Counted from the first letter of the stretch, positions 33,056 to 43,307 are shown. The stretch is 64,000 nt of DNA from Bacteroides mediterraneensis (GCF_900128455.1 NZ_LT635783.1:3462546-3526545); one strand, 5' to 3'. Made by a program: numbers and translations. The notes: generated by a model not told the origin, from the sequence alone.

Positions 33056-36000
33056 ATGAAACGTAGAAAACTAACTGTAAGTAAAATGTTAGCTTTAGGA
33101 TTGCTCATATCCTATTCAACTCACATTGAAGCTAACATTGCCAACGAAACAACCGGTATTCAACAAAACAACGCGTACAAAGTTTCTGGAGTTGTCACCG
33201 ACACGAATGGAGAACCTGTTATTGGAGCCAGCATTGTGGAAAAAGGTACATCTAATGGAACAATCACAGACCTTGATGGGAAATTCGTACTCGAAGTCAG
33301 TGCAGGAGCCACATTAAATATATCTTATATAGGCTATAAAAGCCAAGAAGTGAAAGTTGACCGCAATGGATTATCACTGAAGCTCACCTTAAAAGAAGAT
33401 ACTGAAACATTGGACGAAGTCATCGTAGTAGGATACGGAACTGTCCGTAAAGCTGACTTGGCAGGTTCCGTGGCCGTCATGGACAACAAATCCTTCAAAG
33501 ACCAGCCTGTAACCCGTATATCTGAAGCTCTGCAGGGGCGTGTTTCCGGCGTGCAGGTAGAAAATAGTGGAGTGCCTGGCGGAGACATCCGAATCCGTGT
33601 CCGTGGAGCCAATTCTGTGAACCTCAGCAATGAACCTTTATATGTAGTGGATGGTATCGTCCGTGAAGGAGGTCTAAGCGGGCTGAACACTGACGATATC
33701 AAATCTATTCAGGTTTTAAAAGATGCCTCCTCTACTGCCATATATGGTTCTCGAGGCGCCAATGGTGTGGTATTGGTTACAACAAAGACAGGTGTGGCCG
33801 GACAAACTCAAATTACGTTTGATGCATCAGTAGGAGTATCCAACGTATATAAGCACTATGATATGCTCAGCCCTTACGAATATGCCGAAGCGTACAATTT
33901 CTGGTATCCAGGAAACGGTTACTCTGACAGCGAACTGGAAGCCCTCAAGACAGGAAAGAAAGGGATAAACTGGCAGGATGAAATGTTCCGTTCCGGCTTG
34001 GTACAGAACTACAAACTGGCCCTTTCAGGAGGTAGTGAGAAAACACAGTATTACGTTTCTGCAAACTATGTGAACGAGCAAGGTGTACTGCGTTATTCCG
34101 ACAATGAACGATACTCCGCACGTGTCAACTTAAATTCAGACGTAACAAAATGGCTGACAGTTACCACCGACATACAATTCACTCATGGCGTAAGAAACGG
34201 AAACACCTACATTGCCAGTAAAGGAAATCCTATATTCAATTCATTGAACTATGACCCAACCATGGACATGTTCACTGAAGATGGAAAATATAATGTAGGT
34301 AAAAACACAACTGGAGGTAACCCGCTGGCAGCCATCGAGGCCACAGACAATGAACTGCGTACTTATGCGGCCACCGGTAACCTGTCTCTGCGATTCAAGA
34401 TTATCGACGGATTGACATTTACGACCACAAACGCTTTCGATTACCAAGATAACAAATCTTATTCCTTCTCTTCTGCTAAATCAGGCCCCACAGCCATCAG
34501 CAGTATGGGAAACAGCGATGCTTTCCGGATGATGCTGCAATCAACGAATAATTTCACTTACATGAAAAAATTCGGCAAGCACAACCTGACTGCTACGGCT
34601 GTATGGGAAGCTACTTCTACTGAATATCGTAACATGAATATCGGCGGAAACAATCTTTCAACCGAAGCCGTAGGATGGTGGAACGTAAATATGGCAAGTA
34701 CAAAAACATTAGGAAACAGCTATTCAAGAGAAACATTGCTATCTGGCGTAGGACGTGTGATTTACAACTACAATGACCGATACACTTTAACTGCTACATT
34801 CCGTGCCGATGGTTCTTCCAAATTCAGCACAGACAAATGGGGATACTTCCCGTCTATCGCAGTAGCATGGGATATCAGTAATGAACCTTTCCTGAAAGAC
34901 TTTAAAGCCTTACAAAACATGAAGTTACGTGCCAGCTATGGTGTAATTGGTAATCAAGGTATCAGTTCATACTCTACTCTTGGATTGTTAGGACAAGCTT
35001 ATACCAACTATGGAACTTCTTCTCAATTGTATTATGGCTATTGGCCTACATCACTGCCAACCCCTGATGTGACCTGGGAAAAGACCAAACAATTTGACTT
35101 GGGACTGGAATTTGCGGTATGGAACCAGCGCTTGTCATTCTCATTCGACTATTTCTACAAACGTACAGTCGACTGCTTGATGCAGGAACCTATTCCTGGA
35201 TATAATGGAGGCGGCAATTACCTTGCAAATGTAGGACGTATTGACAACAAAGGTATCGACTTCTCTATCAATGCCCGCCTTGTTCAGACAAAAGACTGGC
35301 AATGGAACTCCACTTTGACAGGTACCTACCTGAAGAATGAAGTAAAAAGCTTAGGAACTAATGAATATATTTACGGAAAAACTCCGGCAGACAAGATGGC
35401 CGATGAATCTACTATCGTCATGCCAGGATACAGCATTGGTTCTTTCTATGGATATGTATGGGAAGGAATCAGCAAAGATGGTAAAAACGTATATGCAGAT
35501 TTGAACAACAACGGAAGTATCGATGCCGGCGACCGTACCGTAATCGGTAACGCAAATCCGAACTTCACCTTTGGATGGAACAATACAGTAAACTATAAGA
35601 ACTGGGATTTAAGCATGTTCCTGACTGGAGCCTTTGGAATGGACCGTTTGAACCTGGTACGCTATGCCATGTCTACCTCCATCTCGGATGCATCCTTCAT
35701 CAACACAAAAGAAGCATACGAATACAACTGGGATGTCAATCCGAACAATGCTAAATTTGCATCCTTACTGAACGGAGGAACTAACTATGCAAACTCAACT
35801 CAATGGGTAGAAAATGCCAGCTATGTACGCTTGGCTAACTTAAGTGTAGGATATACTTTCCCTAAATCTAAGACTAAATTTGCAGATATCCGCTTGTCTG
35901 TCAGCTGCCAGAATCTGTTTACCATTACCAAATATAAAGGTATGGATCCTACAGCCTCAGCCTTTACAGACGACTCTTCAAAGAGTGTGGATGTGAGCAG

Positions 36001-36067
36001 CGGTGTAGATATAGGTGGTTATCCCACTCCTAGGACTTTCACCTTTGGTGTAAAGATGAATTTCTAA
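33056..36067 (+). CDS. SusC/RagA-family TonB-dependent outer membrane transporter
   Basis: 1003 residues. Signal peptide (LALGLLISYSTHIEA), a carboxypeptidase-regulatory-like domain (about 40-120: VSGVVTDTNGEPVIGASIVEKGTSNGTITDLDGKF), a TonB-box/plug start (LDEVIVVGYGTVRKADLAGSV), a plug with the SusC-typical GSRGANGVVLVTTK (near 230) and a long beta-barrel ending FGVKMNF. With its SusD partner it imports an oligosaccharide across the outer membrane using TonB energy. The gene lies directly after the interrupted hybrid regulator, so its induction is probably lost in this strain. Substrate cannot be read from sequence. Confidence 0.95.
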   Translation: MKRRKLTVSKMLALGLLISYSTHIEANIANETTGIQQNNAYKVSGVVTDTNGEPVIGASIVEKGTSNGTITDLDGKFVLEVSAGATLNISYIGYKSQEVKVDRNGLSLKLTLKEDTETLDEVIVVGYGTVRKADLAGSVAVMDNKSFKDQPVTRISEALQGRVSGVQVENSGVPGGDIRIRVRGANSVNLSNEPLYVVDGIVREGGLSGLNTDDIKSIQVLKDASSTAIYGSRGANGVVLVTTKTGVAGQTQITFDASVGVSNVYKHYDMLSPYEYAEAYNFWYPGNGYSDSELEALKTGKKGINWQDEMFRSGLVQNYKLALSGGSEKTQYYVSANYVNEQGVLRYSDNERYSARVNLNSDVTKWLTVTTDIQFTHGVRNGNTYIASKGNPIFNSLNYDPTMDMFTEDGKYNVGKNTTGGNPLAAIEATDNELRTYAATGNLSLRFKIIDGLTFTTTNAFDYQDNKSYSFSSAKSGPTAISSMGNSDAFRMMLQSTNNFTYMKKFGKHNLTATAVWEATSTEYRNMNIGGNNLSTEAVGWWNVNMASTKTLGNSYSRETLLSGVGRVIYNYNDRYTLTATFRADGSSKFSTDKWGYFPSIAVAWDISNEPFLKDFKALQNMKLRASYGVIGNQGISSYSTLGLLGQAYTNYGTSSQLYYGYWPTSLPTPDVTWEKTKQFDLGLEFAVWNQRLSFSFDYFYKRTVDCLMQEPIPGYNGGGNYLANVGRIDNKGIDFSINARLVQTKDWQWNSTLTGTYLKNEVKSLGTNEYIYGKTPADKMADESTIVMPGYSIGSFYGYVWEGISKDGKNVYADLNNNGSIDAGDRTVIGNANPNFTFGWNNTVNYKNWDLSMFLTGAFGMDRLNLVRYAMSTSISDASFINTKEAYEYNWDVNPNNAKFASLLNGGTNYANSTQWVENASYVRLANLSVGYTFPKSKTKFADIRLSVSCQNLFTITKYKGMDPTASAFTDDSSKSVDVSSGVDIGGYPTPRTFTFGVKMNF

Positions 36068-36105
36068 TATCAACAATGCATAGAACTTTTAATAAATCGA
36101 TCATT

Positions 36106-37749
36106 ATGAAAACAAAGATATTTATAAGCGCATTAATGGCTTGTGCAGTGGCCATGACCTCTTGCAGTGACTTCCTGACCGAAGACCCGAAGGGACAAAT
36201 GGTACCCGAAAATTACTTCACCTCACAAAACGACCTGGATGGTGCCATCAACGTACTATATGCCCAAGTGCAATATTCCATTAACGGTACACATACCTTA
36301 TCTCCTAACTGGATGGGAGACGACTTGACCGCACTCACAAGTGGAAACAAAGATGTATATCGGGAATTCGACAGCTACAAAGTGAATGATAACAATGCCG
36401 ATTCAAAAAGTGCATGGAACACCAACTATGCAATCATAAAAGCTGCCAACTTTATTGTTAATAACGTAGAAAAAGTTCCCACAACTGAAGACGAAATTAA
36501 TATTGGAAAAGGACAAGCACTCTTTTGGAGAGCTGTAGCTTACTTTAAACTGGTACGCTGGTACGGAGAAATTCCTTTGATTCTTACCACGGATTTGGAT
36601 TTCAATGTCAAAAAATCTACAATAGCACAGATTTATGCTCAAATATGCAGCGACCTGGAAGAGGCTGAACGTATTTTACCTTATGCCTATACCTCTTCTC
36701 CACGGGTTGCAGACGGACTGAACAACTATATAAACAAAGGTGCTGCACAAGCGGTATTGGCCGCCGTTTATATGGCTCGGGCGGGCTACCCACTGAATGA
36801 AACCTCTTACTATAGCAAAGCAGCCCAAATGGCTAAAGCTGTAATAGATGGTGTGAACAATAGCAACTACTATTACAAACTGGAACCCAATTACAAAGAC
36901 CGGTTCATGTATGTATCCAACCCTTACTCACAAGAAGGTGTAGTAGCTGTCAAATTCAACAAAGACAACCCATGGGGATGGTCGGGATTAGACTCTTGGA
37001 ACTCCGTTTGTCAGGCATACGAATCTGTCACCAACGGCGGATGGGGGGATGCCGTAGGAGAAATCAAATATTGGAAAGAAATGCCAGAAGGACCTCGAAA
37101 AGATGCTATTTATGGAAGTGACGGAGGTAAGATCTTGGTTGAAAAGAACACCTATAAAGATAAGCTGATTGATTGGTATCAGAAAGATGATAAAGGTACA
37201 TTCATTCTCAGTGAATGTCATCCGATGTTCCGCACCTTACTATATGGAGGAGGTACAGATGGTAGCGCAATGAATGACTATAATGACCGGGAGTATACAA
37301 TGAACAACGGTATCTGTAGCCAAACATTATATTTGGTTTCATACAGTGAAGTTCTGCTATGGTATGCTGAAGCACAAGCACGTAGCGGGTCTGTAAATGA
37401 AGAAGCCAAACAATGTTTACAAAAAGTGCTAGACCGTGCATACGGAAAAGGAGTAGACAAAGCGGAAAATTATGCCAATAACCCGACAACATTTGCAGAC
37501 AAATGTTTAAAAGAGCACGGATATGAAGTCACAGGATATTATGTAGCTCTCGTGGTTCGGGCCAATGACCAGCTTCGTATGAATGATCTTAAAAACACAT
37601 TTGCTTCACGCCAGGCAAATACTCCAGTAGAAGTCGCTCCAGGCGTATCTTTGACAGAAGGTGTGGAAGTGACAGGCAGCTGGAATGATTCACGCAACTA
37701 TGCCACAATTCCTTCATTTGACGCTGATCTGAACGAAAACTTGAAATAA
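36106..37749 (+). CDS. SusD/RagB-family glycan-binding lipoprotein
   Basis: 547 residues from ATG 36106; the upstream in-frame ATG (36076) would put ten residues before the signal peptide and is not used. Lipoprotein signal with lipobox AMTSC and the SusD start CSDFLTEDPKG. TPR-like helical scaffold typical of the family (QALFWRAVAYFKLVRWYGEIPLI). The C-terminal part has YSEVLLWYAEAQARSG, a well-conserved SusD segment. It forms the lid of the SusC barrel on the cell surface. It starts 38 bp after susC and is followed by a terminator. Confidence 0.95.
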   Translation: MKTKIFISALMACAVAMTSCSDFLTEDPKGQMVPENYFTSQNDLDGAINVLYAQVQYSINGTHTLSPNWMGDDLTALTSGNKDVYREFDSYKVNDNNADSKSAWNTNYAIIKAANFIVNNVEKVPTTEDEINIGKGQALFWRAVAYFKLVRWYGEIPLILTTDLDFNVKKSTIAQIYAQICSDLEEAERILPYAYTSSPRVADGLNNYINKGAAQAVLAAVYMARAGYPLNETSYYSKAAQMAKAVIDGVNNSNYYYKLEPNYKDRFMYVSNPYSQEGVVAVKFNKDNPWGWSGLDSWNSVCQAYESVTNGGWGDAVGEIKYWKEMPEGPRKDAIYGSDGGKILVEKNTYKDKLIDWYQKDDKGTFILSECHPMFRTLLYGGGTDGSAMNDYNDREYTMNNGICSQTLYLVSYSEVLLWYAEAQARSGSVNEEAKQCLQKVLDRAYGKGVDKAENYANNPTTFADKCLKEHGYEVTGYYVALVVRANDQLRMNDLKNTFASRQANTPVEVAPGVSLTEGVEVTGSWNDSRNYATIPSFDADLNENLK

Positions 37750-37761
37750 ATTATTTTAAAT

Positions 37762-37802
37762 AAAAGTCACAGGAAAAGTTCTATCTACCTGTGACTTTTT
37801 TA
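37762..37802 (+). terminator. Terminator after susD-like gene
   Basis: AAAAGTCACAGG / CCTGTGACTTTT stem followed by a T-run. The beta-helix gene just downstream (37826) would be reached by read-through or its own promoter. Confidence 0.85.
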
Positions 37803-37825
37803 TTTTTCTCAATCTAACCCGATTC

Positions 37826-39349
37826 ATGAAAATAATAAAAAACCTTTTTATAATCGTATCCCTATGTGCAATCGGATGTACTTCTGCTCCTCCCATATAT
37901 TATTTGGATGCCACAAATGGAGACGATACGAATACTGGAATGTCTGCAAATCATGCATGGAAGACACTGAAGCGAACAGAAAATCTTTCTTTGGAACAGG
38001 GAGCCAAATTGTTGTTAAAACGTGGAGAGACCTTCAAAGGAGAACTGAAAATAACCGGGAAAGGAATTGCTCAAAATCCCATTATCATTGATGCTTATGG
38101 TGAAGGAAAACAAAAGCCACGCATTATAGGTAATGATTCTTCCAAGTATGCTGTATGCATCTCTAATTCTGATTATCTAACTATCCAAAACTTGGAAATA
38201 ATCAATACAGGAGAAAAAGCCTTGGCTGGACGTACAGGGCTAAAAGTGGAATGCATGAATTATGGTGTATCACATAACATCAGAATTAATAATATTACCG
38301 TACGGGATGTCAACGGCTCTCTTGTCAAAGAAGAAGGAGGAGGCAGTGGAATTCTGATTGTCAATGGCGGCGACAGTATTCGTTCCCGCTTTGACAGTCT
38401 GACGATTGAAAATTGCCATATCCTACGCTGTGCGCGCAATGCCATAATCTGGAGCGGATATTACGACCGGAAAAACTGGTATCCGAATACCCACACCATC
38501 GTAAGAAAAAATCTCATTGAAAAAGTTCCAGGCGATGGAATTGTTCCCATTGGATGCGACAGCACACTGATTGAATATAATCTTATGTGCGATTCTCCCG
38601 ACACACTTCCTATGACAGAAGCAGCTGCAGGAATCTGGCCTTGGAGTTGCGACAATACTATCATACAATACAATGAAGTGAGTCATCATAAAGCACCCTG
38701 GGACGCCCAAGGGTTTGACTCTGACTACAATTGTCAGAACACCCTCATACAATACAATTATAGTCATGACAATTATGGAGGAATGGTCTTAATATGTAAT
38801 AGCGGAGAAGCTGGAGATTATAGTTGTGGCAATATCGGAAGTGTAATTCGATATAATATCAGCATCGGTGATGGAATACGCCCCAAAGAAACAAGGCAAG
38901 GGATGTTCTCACCTAGTATCCATATTGCAGGTCCAGTAAAACGAACCTTAATTGAACGAAATATTGTACATGCCAACCATAAACCATACGCTACCACAGA
39001 CCGAACAATGATTACTTCTGATTCATGGAGTGGATACGCAGACAGCACCAGCTTCCGGCAAAATATTTTTTACGCTGCAGAAGAAAGTCGTTTTGATTTG
39101 ACCTTTTCAACTCACAATATCTTCCAGCAAAATGTTTATATTGGCAAATTCAAAAACCAGCCGGAACACACCTCTAATCTCAAAGCAGAAAATATTTACA
39201 AAACAAAAGTCCTAGATATATCTGCTGAAGGATACAAAGGTTTGTATCATCTTATGGATTCTATGACAATAAAAGGCCGTAAGCTTCATTACATAAATCC
39301 AGAACTTGCTGAAACTTTTTTCAATACGATATTCGTAGAAGCTAAATAA
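37826..39349 (+). CDS. Surface lipoprotein with right-handed parallel beta-helix, probable polysaccharide lyase or glycan-active protein
   Basis: 507 residues with lipoprotein signal (LFIIVSLCAIGC). The start YYLDATNGDDTNTGMSANHAWKTLKR is the typical opening of beta-helix polysaccharide lyases/hydrolases in Bacteroidetes. About ten beta-helix coils with repeated IxNNxIxx/IEYNLM, IIQYNEVSHH, LIQYNYSHDN, VIRYNISIGDG motifs follow. The His/Asp-rich rungs (SHHKAPWDAQGFDSDYN) may hold the active or calcium site. Placed downstream of SusC/SusD, so likely degrades the imported glycan on the cell surface. The exact enzyme family is not recognised. Confidence 0.78.
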   Translation: MKIIKNLFIIVSLCAIGCTSAPPIYYLDATNGDDTNTGMSANHAWKTLKRTENLSLEQGAKLLLKRGETFKGELKITGKGIAQNPIIIDAYGEGKQKPRIIGNDSSKYAVCISNSDYLTIQNLEIINTGEKALAGRTGLKVECMNYGVSHNIRINNITVRDVNGSLVKEEGGGSGILIVNGGDSIRSRFDSLTIENCHILRCARNAIIWSGYYDRKNWYPNTHTIVRKNLIEKVPGDGIVPIGCDSTLIEYNLMCDSPDTLPMTEAAAGIWPWSCDNTIIQYNEVSHHKAPWDAQGFDSDYNCQNTLIQYNYSHDNYGGMVLICNSGEAGDYSCGNIGSVIRYNISIGDGIRPKETRQGMFSPSIHIAGPVKRTLIERNIVHANHKPYATTDRTMITSDSWSGYADSTSFRQNIFYAAEESRFDLTFSTHNIFQQNVYIGKFKNQPEHTSNLKAENIYKTKVLDISAEGYKGLYHLMDSMTIKGRKLHYINPELAETFFNTIFVEAK

Positions 39350-39396
39350 CAATTATCCCCTCATTCTCCTATACCAGAAAAATGAGGGGATAATTG
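39350..39396. terminator. Bidirectional terminator between convergent genes
   Basis: 16-bp perfect stem CAATTATCCCCTCATT / AATGAGGGGATAATTG, 15-base loop, shared by the beta-helix gene and the convergent tdh gene. Confidence 0.85.
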
Positions 39397-39407
39397 TCTT
39401 TCATGAA

Positions 39408-40361
39408 TCAACGCCCAAAACGTTCTTTCAATTTGGCAAGCATATCTTTGGTCATAGCATCCAGGTCATATTCCGGTTGCCATCCCCATTCCTCGCGGGC
39501 ACAGGTATCATCCAAGGAATTCGGCCATGATTCGGCAATAGCCTGACGCAAGGGATCCACCTGATATTCCATTTCAAAATCTGGAAGATACTTCCGTATC
39601 TGCTGATAAATAGTGTCCGGCTCAAAACTCATGGAAGCGATGTTAAATGAGTTACGATGTACCAGTTTTGTCGGATCCGCTTCCATTATTTCGATTGCTG
39701 CCCGCAAAGCGTCCGGCATATACATCATGTCCATATAAGTGCCTGCCGCAATCGGACAAACAAACTTTTCACCTTTTGCTGCCGAATAATAAATATCTAC
39801 CGCATAGTCAGTAGTTCCACCTCCCGGAGGAGTCACATAAGAAATCAATCCCGGGAAACGTACCGAACGGGTATCGACTCCAAAACGTGTAAAATAATAG
39901 TCGCTCAGCAATTCTCCAGAAACTTTTGTCACGCCATACATAGTCTTAGGGCGCTGTATGGTGTCCTGAGGGGTCTTGTCTTTCGGAGTTCCGGGACCAA
40001 ACGAACCGATAGAACTCGGCGTAAAGACGGCACAATTCTTTTCACGAGCCACTTCCAACGTATTGAACAGACCGCCCAATCCGATTTTCCAAGCCAGCTG
40101 AGGTTTGTTTTCAGCTACGGCTGAAAGCAAGGCCGCCAGATTATAGATGGTATCCACCTGATATTTCGTTACCGCATCGGCTATTTGCTGCGAATTGGTT
40201 ATATCCACAATGGCAGAAGGACCAGATTCTTTCAGTTCTCCTTTTGGTTCTGCACCCGGAATATATCCTGCTACTACATTGCCCGTATAGCTCTTTCTCA
40301 AAAGCATCGTAAGCTCCGAACCAATTTGTCCGGTAGCCCCAATTATTAAAATATTTTTCAT
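39408..40361 (-). CDS. tdh: L-threonine 3-dehydrogenase, SDR/epimerase type
   Basis: 317 residues. Extended short-chain dehydrogenase: NAD-binding IIGATGQIG (6-14) and catalytic Tyr142-x3-Lys146 (MYGVTK) with Ser116/Ser117 region FTPSSIGSFGPGTP. The pattern is that of the UDP-galactose-4-epimerase-like threonine dehydrogenases, not the zinc MDR type. It oxidises threonine to 2-amino-3-ketobutyrate in the cytosol. Divergent from kbl, whose enzyme takes the product on to glycine and acetyl-CoA; the pairing supports the call. Confidence 0.9.
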   Translation of the reverse strand: MKNILIIGATGQIGSELTMLLRKSYTGNVVAGYIPGAEPKGELKESGPSAIVDITNSQQIADAVTKYQVDTIYNLAALLSAVAENKPQLAWKIGLGGLFNTLEVAREKNCAVFTPSSIGSFGPGTPKDKTPQDTIQRPKTMYGVTKVSGELLSDYYFTRFGVDTRSVRFPGLISYVTPPGGGTTDYAVDIYYSAAKGEKFVCPIAAGTYMDMMYMPDALRAAIEIMEADPTKLVHRNSFNIASMSFEPDTIYQQIRKYLPDFEMEYQVDPLRQAIAESWPNSLDDTCAREEWGWQPEYDLDAMTKDMLAKLKERFGR

Positions 40362-40389
40362 CTACATGCTAGATTTTAAAATTACAAGG

Positions 40390-40397
40390 CAAATATA
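40390..40397 (-). promoter_or_regulatory. -7 box for tdh (TATATTTG on - strand)
   Basis: CAAATATA on the + strand reads TATATTTG on the - strand, 29 bp before the tdh ATG. On the other strand CATCTTTG (40459-40466) is a one-mismatch -7 box for kbl, 28 bp before its ATG. The 132-bp gap therefore holds a divergent promoter pair. Confidence 0.5.
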
Positions 40398-40493
40398 CAA
40401 AAGTTATCATAGATAAAATAAAAATACGCTGCTTCTTTTTTCTAAATAAAAAAAATTGCATCTTTGCATAAGCAAAAACCTTAATATCAATAT

Positions 40494-41684
40494 ATGTATA
40501 CCAATTTTAGAGATTTCCTGAAGAAGGAACTTGCCGACATCGAAGCTGCCGGCTTATATAAAAAAGAACGTATTATAACCACTCCACAGCGCGCAGACAT
40601 CAAAGTCAACGCAGGAGAGGAAGTGCTTAACTTCTGTGCCAATAACTATTTGGGACTTTCAGACAACAAACGCCTGATAGAGGCAGCCAAAAAAGCAATG
40701 GACACACATGGCTACGGAATGTCGTCCGTACGTTTTATCTGTGGTACACAGGACATTCACAAGCAGCTGGAAGCAGCCATTTCCGACTATTTCCACACTG
40801 AGGACACCATTCTGTACGCAGCTTGTTTTGATGCCAACGGTGGTTTGTTCGAGCCTTTGTTCACTGAAGAAGATGCCATCATCTCGGACGCACTGAACCA
40901 CGCTTCCATCATTGACGGCGTACGTTTGTGTAAAGCCAAACGCTATCGCTATGCCAATGCCGACATGGCTGATCTGGAACGTTGCCTACAGGAAGCACAA
41001 ACTCAACGCCACCGCATTATCGCTACCGATGGTGTATTTTCCATGGACGGAAACGTAGCTCCCATGGATAAGATTTGTGAACTTGCAGAAAAGTACAATG
41101 CCTTGGTAATGGTGGACGAATCACATTCTGCAGGAGTGGTAGGACCTACCGGACACGGTGTAGCAGAACAATTTGGAGTCTATGACAAGATTGACATTTT
41201 CACAGGTACATTAGGGAAAGCATTTGGTGGTGCCATGGGTGGATTTACAACAGGAAAGAAAGAAATCATCGATATGTTACGCCAGCGTTCTCGTCCTTAC
41301 TTGTTCTCGAATTCCGTGGCTCCAGCCATCATAGGGGCAAGCTTGGAAATGTTCCGTATCTTGAAAGAAAGCAATGCACTACACGACAAACTGATGGCCA
41401 ATGTGGCTTACTTCCGTGACAAGATGATTGCTGCCGGATTTGACATCAAACCGACACAAAGTGCCATTTGTGCCGTCATGCTGTATGATGCAAAACTGTC
41501 ACAAGACTTTGCAGTCCGCATGCAGGAAGAAGGTATCTACGTCACAGGATTCTACTATCCGGTTGTACCCAAAGGACAAGCTCGTATCCGTGTACAGCTT
41601 TCTGCCGGTCATGAACAATACCATTTGGACAAGGCCATCCAAGCCTTTATCAAAGTGGGAAAAGAATTAAACGTCATAAAATAA
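40494..41684 (+). CDS. kbl: Glycine C-acetyltransferase (2-amino-3-ketobutyrate CoA ligase)
   Basis: 396 residues, PLP-dependent alpha-oxoamine synthase family. Conserved NYLGLS (51-56), GTQDIHKQLE (84-93), MVDESHSAG (206-214) and PLP lysine Lys242 in TFTGTLGKAFGGAMGG-like context (237-250). Converts 2-amino-3-ketobutyrate and CoA to glycine and acetyl-CoA. Length and N-terminus (YTNFRDFLKKELADIEAAGLYKKER) match Kbl rather than BioF or HemA. Divergent from tdh. Confidence 0.95.
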   Translation: MYTNFRDFLKKELADIEAAGLYKKERIITTPQRADIKVNAGEEVLNFCANNYLGLSDNKRLIEAAKKAMDTHGYGMSSVRFICGTQDIHKQLEAAISDYFHTEDTILYAACFDANGGLFEPLFTEEDAIISDALNHASIIDGVRLCKAKRYRYANADMADLERCLQEAQTQRHRIIATDGVFSMDGNVAPMDKICELAEKYNALVMVDESHSAGVVGPTGHGVAEQFGVYDKIDIFTGTLGKAFGGAMGGFTTGKKEIIDMLRQRSRPYLFSNSVAPAIIGASLEMFRILKESNALHDKLMANVAYFRDKMIAAGFDIKPTQSAICAVMLYDAKLSQDFAVRMQEEGIYVTGFYYPVVPKGQARIRVQLSAGHEQYHLDKAIQAFIKVGKELNVIK

Positions 41685-41709
41685 CCTTCTACTAAAGAAT
41701 CACATATTC

Positions 41710-41753
41710 GGAAGGCTGTCTTTTCATCACGAGATTGAAAGGGCAGCCTTTCC
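41710..41753. terminator. Bidirectional terminator between kbl and helicase gene
   Basis: GGAAGGCTG (41710-41718) and CAGCCTTTCC (41744-41753) form a stem between two convergent genes. Confidence 0.65.
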
Positions 41754-41791
41754 TTCAGAATCCTTCACAGCTGCCACATTCCACATTTCTT

Positions 41792-43213
41792 TTATTTTTC
41801 AACCTGACTTCCCGGCCAGTTTACCAGATATAACTTCTCTGTAGCCCGAGTAAAGGCAGTATAAAGCCAACGGAAATAATCGGGTGAAAGCATTTCTTCA
41901 GTCACATATCCCTGATCCAGAAACACCCTCTTCCACTGTCCGCCTTGCGCCTTATGGCAGGTTACCGCATAAGCATATTTTACCTGCAACGCATTGTAAT
42001 AAGGGTCTTCCTTCATTTTTTTCATCCGCTCACGCTTTGTAGGCAAATCAGCATAATCCTCCAAGATGGCATAAAACAAACGGTCGTTCTCTTCTTTCGA
42101 AAGAGAGGGAGAGTCTGAATGCAAGGTATCCAGTAAAATTTTTACCTCCAGTTCCAAATCGTCATAATCCGGAAAAGCAAGAAGCACATCTGCAAACCGG
42201 AATCCATACATCTCACGAACACGACGAACCCGACGGACAACCGCCACGTCCCCATTGGCAATAAAATCAAACTCTTTGCAATCTGTCCCCCAGAAATAAT
42301 TATTTTTCGCCACCATCAGCACATCCCCTCCATTCAATTCGTCTTCACGAAAAAGAATGCTGTTGCGTATTCCTTTATTATATAAAGAGGCCCGTTTATT
42401 AGAACGACAAATAACAATCGTTTCGTCCAACCCGACATGGTCGTAACAGTCATTAATGGCTTCTATCAATTCATTGCCAGGCAATCGACAGATGTCCGAA
42501 AAACCTTTACATTTTACCTGGGGATATTCAAAAAAATCCTCTTTAATGATACGCGCACGCAATGCTGTCGCATTCCATAAAATTCCCGACGCCACACTTT
42601 GTCTCACCACCTCTGTCAATTCACATTCTGTCACTTCCAACCCATATCCCTGCAACATAGCCACAGAAAGAGCCGGACTTTCTTCCTCTCCAATCGGTGG
42701 AAGCTGGGCAGTATCACCTACCAACATCAACCTGCACCCCATCCCGTTATATACATATTGAATAAGATCATCCAGCAAACGTCCACTACCAAAATGTGCG
42801 CCGGACAACCCCTCATTCGCAATCATGGAAGCCTCGTCGACAATAAATAACGTATGGCGATATAGATTCGGATTGGCGATGAAATTGTCTGTTTCGTTCG
42901 AAAACATCTTCTGACGATATATTTTCTTATGTATCGTAAAGGCAGGATGTCCCGCATAAGAAGAAAAAACCTTTGCCGCTCTCCCTGTAGGTGCCAACAA
43001 TACCGTTTTCCATTGCAACTGGTCAAGCGTACGGACTAATGCCGCAGTCAATGTGGTCTTACCGGTCCCCGCATAGCCTTTCAGTAAAAAAACACTATCT
43101 CCAGAAAGGGACAACAAGAAATCTGCAAAACTTTTCACCGCTTTTTCCTGCTCTTCTGTTGGTTTATAGGAAAAATTTCGCTTAATTTGCTGCGATAAAT
43201 CATTATTTAACAT
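41792..43213 (-). CDS. RecD-like superfamily 1 DNA helicase
   Basis: 473 residues. Walker A GYAGTGKTT (46-54), motif Ia LLAPTGRAAKVF, motif II LFIVDEASMI, motif III LMLVGDTAQLPPIG, a UvrD_C_2/RecD C-terminus with YAVTCHKAQGGQW (motif V) and YTAFTRATEKLYLVNW (motif VI). Much shorter than RecD2 because the N-terminal domains are lacking, so it is an ATP-dependent 5'-3' helicase of the AAA_30 + UvrD_C_2 type common in Bacteroidetes. Likely acts in DNA repair or recombination; no partner subunits are nearby. Confidence 0.88.
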   Translation of the reverse strand: MLNNDLSQQIKRNFSYKPTEEQEKAVKSFADFLLSLSGDSVFLLKGYAGTGKTTLTAALVRTLDQLQWKTVLLAPTGRAAKVFSSYAGHPAFTIHKKIYRQKMFSNETDNFIANPNLYRHTLFIVDEASMIANEGLSGAHFGSGRLLDDLIQYVYNGMGCRLMLVGDTAQLPPIGEEESPALSVAMLQGYGLEVTECELTEVVRQSVASGILWNATALRARIIKEDFFEYPQVKCKGFSDICRLPGNELIEAINDCYDHVGLDETIVICRSNKRASLYNKGIRNSILFREDELNGGDVLMVAKNNYFWGTDCKEFDFIANGDVAVVRRVRRVREMYGFRFADVLLAFPDYDDLELEVKILLDTLHSDSPSLSKEENDRLFYAILEDYADLPTKRERMKKMKEDPYYNALQVKYAYAVTCHKAQGGQWKRVFLDQGYVTEEMLSPDYFRWLYTAFTRATEKLYLVNWPGSQVEK

Positions 43214-43241
43214 AAAGTCCGTATAAAAAGTTTACCTAAGA

Positions 43242-43273
43242 TTGACGTGGTTCAAGTAAATTATTTATTTTTG
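43242..43273 (+). promoter_or_regulatory. Promoter of the 43308-45380 operon
   Basis: -7 box TATTTTTG (43266-43273) with TTGAC at 43242-43246 as -33-like element, 19-21 bp apart, 34 bp before the ATG. Confidence 0.6.
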
Positions 43274-43307
43274 CGCTACGAATATAAACTAAAAAAACAA
43301 TATTATC

